Source of the DNA: Pseudomonas fortuita
GTDB lineage: Bacteria > Pseudomonadota > Gammaproteobacteria > Pseudomonadales > Pseudomonadaceae
NCBI RefSeq assembly: GCF_026898135.2
Contig: NZ_CP114035.2
Span: forward strand, 3,327,501-3,391,500
Reading direction: 5' to 3'
DNA: 64,000 bases
In this document: piece by piece, positions 61,021 through 64,000 of the stretch
Layout: the number at the start of each line of letters is the position of its first letter
Position numbering within the stretch: position 1 is the stretch's first letter
Translations under genes and position numbers: made by a program
Notes under the pieces: model-generated
What the model was told of the DNA's origin: nothing
Database searches by the model: none
What the model saw: only the letters and a program-made list of their open reading frames with translations

Positions 61021-62547
61021 TCAAGGGCTGTCCGGCACCGGCCGGTACGGGGTGACTGCGGTGAAACGCGGCCCGGGCAGGGCCACCGCCACCACATGGG
61101 CACCGGCCATGCCCTGGCGGCGGCCGGGGCCAAAGCCCAGCGCCGGGGTCAGGCCGGTAGACACATCGTGCAGGCCTTCCAGTGCGCCAATCAGTTGCTC
61201 GCGGCTGGCATCACGGCCGATCTGCTTGAGCGCTTCGCTCAGCAGGCGCAACGCGCACAGGGTATTGACCTGCAACGACGCCTGGCGTGGGTCCAGACCT
61301 TGGCGCTGCTGTAGCCCGGCGAGGGTAGCCAGGCCTTGCTCGGTCCAGTCTTCGGGTACATAGGGATAGGCCAGAAACACCCGTTGCGACCATTGTTCGG
61401 GCAAGCGCGCCACGGCGCTGGCCACTTGGCTGGACGCGGCGAACAGGTACGGCTTGCGGCCTGCTGCCTGCAATGCCGTCGCCAGTTCGGCAAATGCCTG
61501 GGCGCGGCCCAGGAATACAATTCCCTGCCCCTCCACGGCCTTGCCATCGAAGGCCTCAATGGTGGGGGGCGCCCAGCCTTGCTGCAACAGCCGCTCGCGT
61601 ACCTGCTCGGCCGCGGCTGCCTGCTCGTTGCCGGCGTACACCACGCGCAAATCGCCCGGTGCCAGGCCCAAGGCTGCTCGGGCGTGGCCAGCCAGGCTCA
61701 GCAGTTGCGTAGGCAGGCCAGGCAGTGGGTCGAATATCTGTGCGCTGCCACCACTGCGCGGGGTGCTGCCGATCAGGGGCACATTCTGCGGTGCCAGCAA
61801 GGAGGCCAAACGCAGGTCGAGCATCGGTGCCAAGGGCGAAATCAGGGCGAACACGCGCTCGCGCTCCAGCAACTGCTGCAAGGCTTGCTCGGCGCTGGCC
61901 GGGTCTTCACCCGGGTCCAGCACGACCAGTTGCAGACGCCGCCCGTGAATGCCGCCTTGCTGGTTGAGTTGCGCCAGCCCGTCTTCCAGCACCGCGCGTA
62001 CCACCAGCCCGACCTCGGCCAGCGGCCCGGAGGCAGGCAGCAAGGTGCCCAGGCGCAGTACGCCCTCCTCTATGCCGGGGTCGCGCTCCTCGGCCAGGCG
62101 CTTGAGGTAGGCGGTAAGGTTGCGCTGGTCGGCCATGGTCAGTTCGAAGCGTGGCATGGCCGGGTCCAGGCGGTTGCCAGCCGGGTCTACACCCTGCTGG
62201 ATGGCCCTGGCCAGGCTGCGGTCGGTATAAGCCGGGTAGCTGCGGACGTTGGCTTCGCGTGCGCCCTGGCCTTGTGCCAGGCGTTGCCAGTCCAGGTTGG
62301 GTGGGCGCACGCCGCCTTCGGCGCGGCCACGGCCGTCGTTGCCGTGGCAGCTGGCGCAGGGCAGCACGCTGGCGGGCACACTGATGTCGCTGGCGCCGAC
62401 CCGGGCCTGCAATTGTGCATCGCTGCTGGAGACCCCTTCGCGGTAGAGGCGTTTGCCGGCTTGTTCGTTGGCAGTGAGATCAAAGGCCAGGGCTGAACTG
62501 CAGAGGCTGACACTGACGAGCAACACCATAAATTTTGCAGTGTTCAT
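61021..62547 (-). CDS. cytochrome c fused to a periplasmic binding-protein domain
   Basis: The 508-residue periplasmic protein (signal peptide to about residue 21) has a cytochrome c domain with haem motif CASCHGNDGRG (Cys64, Cys67, His68) and a likely Met ligand in AMPRFELT. From residue 165 it continues as a type I substrate-binding (leucine-binding-like) domain, from LRLGTLLPASGPLAEVG to the end. This fusion is uncommon; it may sense a small molecule or take electrons from a dehydrogenase. ATG 62547 has AAGAGG six bases upstream, provided by a REP element. A 95-base duplication places a second copy of the start upstream. Confidence 0.88.
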   Translation of the reverse strand: MNTAKFMVLLVSVSLCSSALAFDLTANEQAGKRLYREGVSSSDAQLQARVGASDISVPASVLPCASCHGNDGRGRAEGGVRPPNLDWQRLAQGQGAREANVRSYPAYTDRSLARAIQQGVDPAGNRLDPAMPRFELTMADQRNLTAYLKRLAEERDPGIEEGVLRLGTLLPASGPLAEVGLVVRAVLEDGLAQLNQQGGIHGRRLQLVVLDPGEDPASAEQALQQLLERERVFALISPLAPMLDLRLASLLAPQNVPLIGSTPRSGGSAQIFDPLPGLPTQLLSLAGHARAALGLAPGDLRVVYAGNEQAAAAEQVRERLLQQGWAPPTIEAFDGKAVEGQGIVFLGRAQAFAELATALQAAGRKPYLFAASSQVASAVARLPEQWSQRVFLAYPYVPEDWTEQGLATLAGLQQRQGLDPRQASLQVNTLCALRLLSEALKQIGRDASREQLIGALEGLHDVSTGLTPALGFGPGRRQGMAGAHVVAVALPGPRFTAVTPYRPVPDSP

Positions 62548-62722
62548 GCCGGCCTCTTCGCGGGGCAAGCCCGCTCCCACAGGATCAGTACAAGCCTGAG
62601 GGCTATGAAAAAACTGTGGGCGCTAACTTTTGCAGTGTTCATGCCGGCCTCTTCGCGGGGCAAGCCCGCTCCCACAGGATCAGCACAAGCCTGAGGGCTA
62701 TGAAAAAACTGTGGGAGCGGGC
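62533..62722. repeat. 95-bp tandem duplication including a REP and a gene start
   Basis: The block from 62533 to 62627 is repeated at 62628-62722 at an offset of exactly 95 bases. Identity is almost complete over about 88 bases (one T/C difference near 62589/62684) before diverging at the end. The unit includes the first codons of the cytochrome gene, its REP-borne ribosome binding site and the segment gagggctatgaaaaaact. Confidence 0.9.
62544..62642 (-). CDS. 32-residue upstream frame created by the duplication
   Basis: The duplicated start codon (62642) has the same ribosome binding site and reads MNTAK like the real gene, then diverges and stops at TGA overlapping ATG 62547 as ATGA. Its hydrophobic stretch (FFIALRLVLILW) is fortuitous. 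If used, it would couple or reduce translation of the cytochrome gene. It is probably not a functional peptide. Confidence 0.4.
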   Translation of the reverse strand: MNTAKVSAHSFFIALRLVLILWERACPAKRPA

Positions 62723-62744
62723 TTGCCCCGCGAAGAGGCCGGCA
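62643..62744. repeat. REP pair
   Basis: Inverted arms with core gcggggcaagcccgc at 62643-62678 and its complement at 62709-62744. A third copy of the left arm, at 62548-62583, arises from the tandem duplication. Confidence 0.9.
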
Positions 62745-62769
62745 CGGCGAGCCCAGGCGCGCATGGCAA

Positions 62770-63432
62770 TCACCGCCCTGCCAGAGGCTGGGTCAGTAAC
62801 TGCATGCGCTGGGCAATCGCTGCCGGTGGTGCATCCGGGCGGATCTTGCTCCAGCGTTTGCCCGCCACATCACCGGCAATCAGCTGCGTGGAATGCTGCT
62901 CTGGGCTGGGCAGGAACTGGCCGATGCGGCCGAGCACCAGGTCGACATTGGCTTTGTCGCCGGTCAGGAACAACCAGTTCGGCCCATCCACCCCCTGTTT
63001 CTCGGCAAACGCCTTGAGTGCTTGCGGGGTATCGTTGAGCGGGTCGCTGCTGATCGACACGAAGGCCACCTGGCTGGCCAGTTGCGGCCCCATGGCCTGG
63101 CGCACTTCGCGCAGCTTGCGGGTGATCAACGGGCAGGCGTCGGTGCAGTGGGTGAAGATCACGTTGAGCATCACCACCTTGTCTTTGAGCACATCACTGT
63201 AGAAACGCAGCTCGCGGCCGTTCTGGTCCTTCAGTACGGTATCGGTGAACCAGGTCTGGGCATCGCGGGTGCCGCCGCCACTGGTCATCGCCCGGGGGGC
63301 TGGTTGCGGCTCGGGGGCCTGCTCCACGTGGCCTTCGTGGGCGAACGCCACCGAAGCGAGAATCCACAGGCAGCCGCCCAGCACCAGCCAGTCGAAACCG
63401 CGCATGCCGCCGCGGGAGGTTACAGAGCTCAT
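62770..63432 (-). CDS. SCO1/SenC/PrrC-type copper chaperone
   Basis: The 220-residue membrane-anchored periplasmic protein has an N-terminal hydrophobic segment (about 14-31) and a thioredoxin fold with the copper-binding CTDAC (Cys96, Cys100) and a later His in EQHSTQ. SCO proteins insert copper into cytochrome oxidase CuA sites or act in thiol redox. It contains the normal SxDPxxD segment (ISSDPLNDTP). Its start overlaps the preceding SCO gene by four bases. Confidence 0.9.
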   Translation of the reverse strand: MSSVTSRGGMRGFDWLVLGGCLWILASVAFAHEGHVEQAPEPQPAPRAMTSGGGTRDAQTWFTDTVLKDQNGRELRFYSDVLKDKVVMLNVIFTHCTDACPLITRKLREVRQAMGPQLASQVAFVSISSDPLNDTPQALKAFAEKQGVDGPNWLFLTGDKANVDLVLGRIGQFLPSPEQHSTQLIAGDVAGKRWSKIRPDAPPAAIAQRMQLLTQPLAGR

Positions 63433-64000
63433 GGTTTCACCTCATGGTGGTCGGCAATGGCCGTGCTTTTGGCGTGCGCCCGACGGGCGCTGAGACGGTT
63501 TATTTCTTCGATCAGTACCGTTGGATCGGTGAAGCCGTAGTAGCGCGTCCAGTGCCCGCTTCGCCCGTCACCCACCAGGATCAGCGGCGGGTGCTGGCTG
63601 AGGTCGGCGCTGAAGCTGCCCAGGCCCTTGAGGGTTTCGGTGATGGCGTAGGGGGTGCCGGTCAGCCAGCTCCAGCCCGGCCCCTTCTGGAAGGCCTTGG
63701 CGTAATCCTGCAGGCGCTTGGCATCGTCACGCTGCGGGTCGACGCTGATCGAGACCATGCTGATCTCCTCACCTACCCGGCCACCCAGCTGTTGCTGGAC
63801 CTTGCCCATGATCGACGACACCACCGGGCACACCGTTGTGCAGCTGGTATAGATAAAGCCCATGACCACCAGGTGGTCACTGACCAGGTCCTGCTCCAGG
63901 CGTACCGGCATGCCGTCCTGGTTCAGCAGGGAAACGTCGGCAAAACGCACACTGGTCTTTTCCTGGCGAGCCGCCGGTGGCGGCTCGGCGTGGCCTTTGT
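63429..64000 (-). CDS. second SCO1-type copper chaperone, 5' end beyond the window
   Basis: The visible 190 residues include the SCO metal motif CTTVC in YTSCTTVCPVV, the SISVDPQRDDAKRL segment and a His in SQHPPLILV. The frame stays open to the edge of the window, upstream of GTG 63950, with a proline-rich stretch (GHAEPPPAARQEK) like the linker after a signal anchor; the true start is therefore missing. It is cotranscribed with the other SCO gene. The genes further upstream, which might show which oxidase it serves, are not visible. Confidence 0.88.
   Translation of the reverse strand, partial: KGHAEPPPAARQEKTSVRFADVSLLNQDGMPVRLEQDLVSDHLVVMGFIYTSCTTVCPVVSSIMGKVQQQLGGRVGEEISMVSISVDPQRDDAKRLQDYAKAFQKGPGWSWLTGTPYAITETLKGLGSFSADLSQHPPLILVGDGRSGHWTRYYGFTDPTVLIEEINRLSARRAHAKSTAIADHHEVKP

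Noticed and set aside
62533..62750. CRISPR-like repeat array
   Set aside because: Only two direct copies with REP palindromes and no spacer pattern; a tandem duplication explains it.

Overview
The window looks like chromosome of a fluorescent Pseudomonas, most probably the P. putida group. The grounds are high G+C, many copies of the putida-type REP palindrome (gcgggtttacccgc core) between genes, and typical gene content: a quinohemoprotein amine dehydrogenase (QHNDH) locus, ecotin, an NfrA/NfrB pair and DUF3077. I see no rRNA, tRNA, CRISPR array, insertion sequence, integrase or prophage. Species assignment is inference.

Left part (1-17.9 kb), metabolic and transport genes: a DAHP synthase, two small parvulins, a peptide-type ABC substrate-binding protein with two permeases but no ATPase, 3-hydroxybutyrate dehydrogenase, ecotin, an autotransporter, two LysE exporters around an AraC regulator, a phosphoesterase, a nitrilase-like hydrolase, Ogt, and biosynthetic threonine dehydratase ilvA. 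ilvA is preceded by what reads as a complete transcription attenuator: an Ile-rich leader peptide, alternative hairpins and a terminator. A PACE-type efflux gene follows.

18.0-25.2 kb is one tightly overlapping operon: nfrB (glycosyltransferase plus MshEN-like c-di-GMP-binding region), nfrA (outer-membrane TPR/porin), a DUF4434 hydrolase-like gene and a membrane diguanylate cyclase. It reads as a c-di-GMP-controlled exopolysaccharide exporter carrying its own cyclase. 25.3-32.6 kb holds an OmpR-type two-component system divergent from an RND pump pair, then mobA; 32.7-34.4 kb is an acyl-CoA ligase.

34.5-48.1 kb is a complete QHNDH system for primary-amine oxidation: structural and radical SAM genes qhpA-qhpD-qhpC-qhpB, a divergent aldehyde dehydrogenase with a textbook sigma-54 promoter, a porin, and the maturation/regulatory operon qhpR-qhpF-qhpE-qhpG. 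The gamma subunit keeps every residue of the known thioether and CTQ cross-links.

48.2-64.0 kb is accessory. A DUF3077 gene and an AT-richer halovibrin-like lipoprotein gene are followed (read right to left) by the most unusual locus: a receiver protein, a GspE-type ATPase, PilM/N/O/P-like inner-membrane proteins, a lipoprotein secretin and three pseudopilins, running with 4-base overlaps straight into csgE-csgF-csgG, the curli secretion genes. No GspF platform, prepilin peptidase or CsgA/CsgB subunit is in the window. A sigma-54 promoter lies ahead of the receiver gene. Upstream are a SurA-like chaperone, a cytochrome c/periplasmic-binding fusion whose start region carries a 95-bp tandem duplication, and two SCO1-type copper chaperones, the last cut by the window edge.
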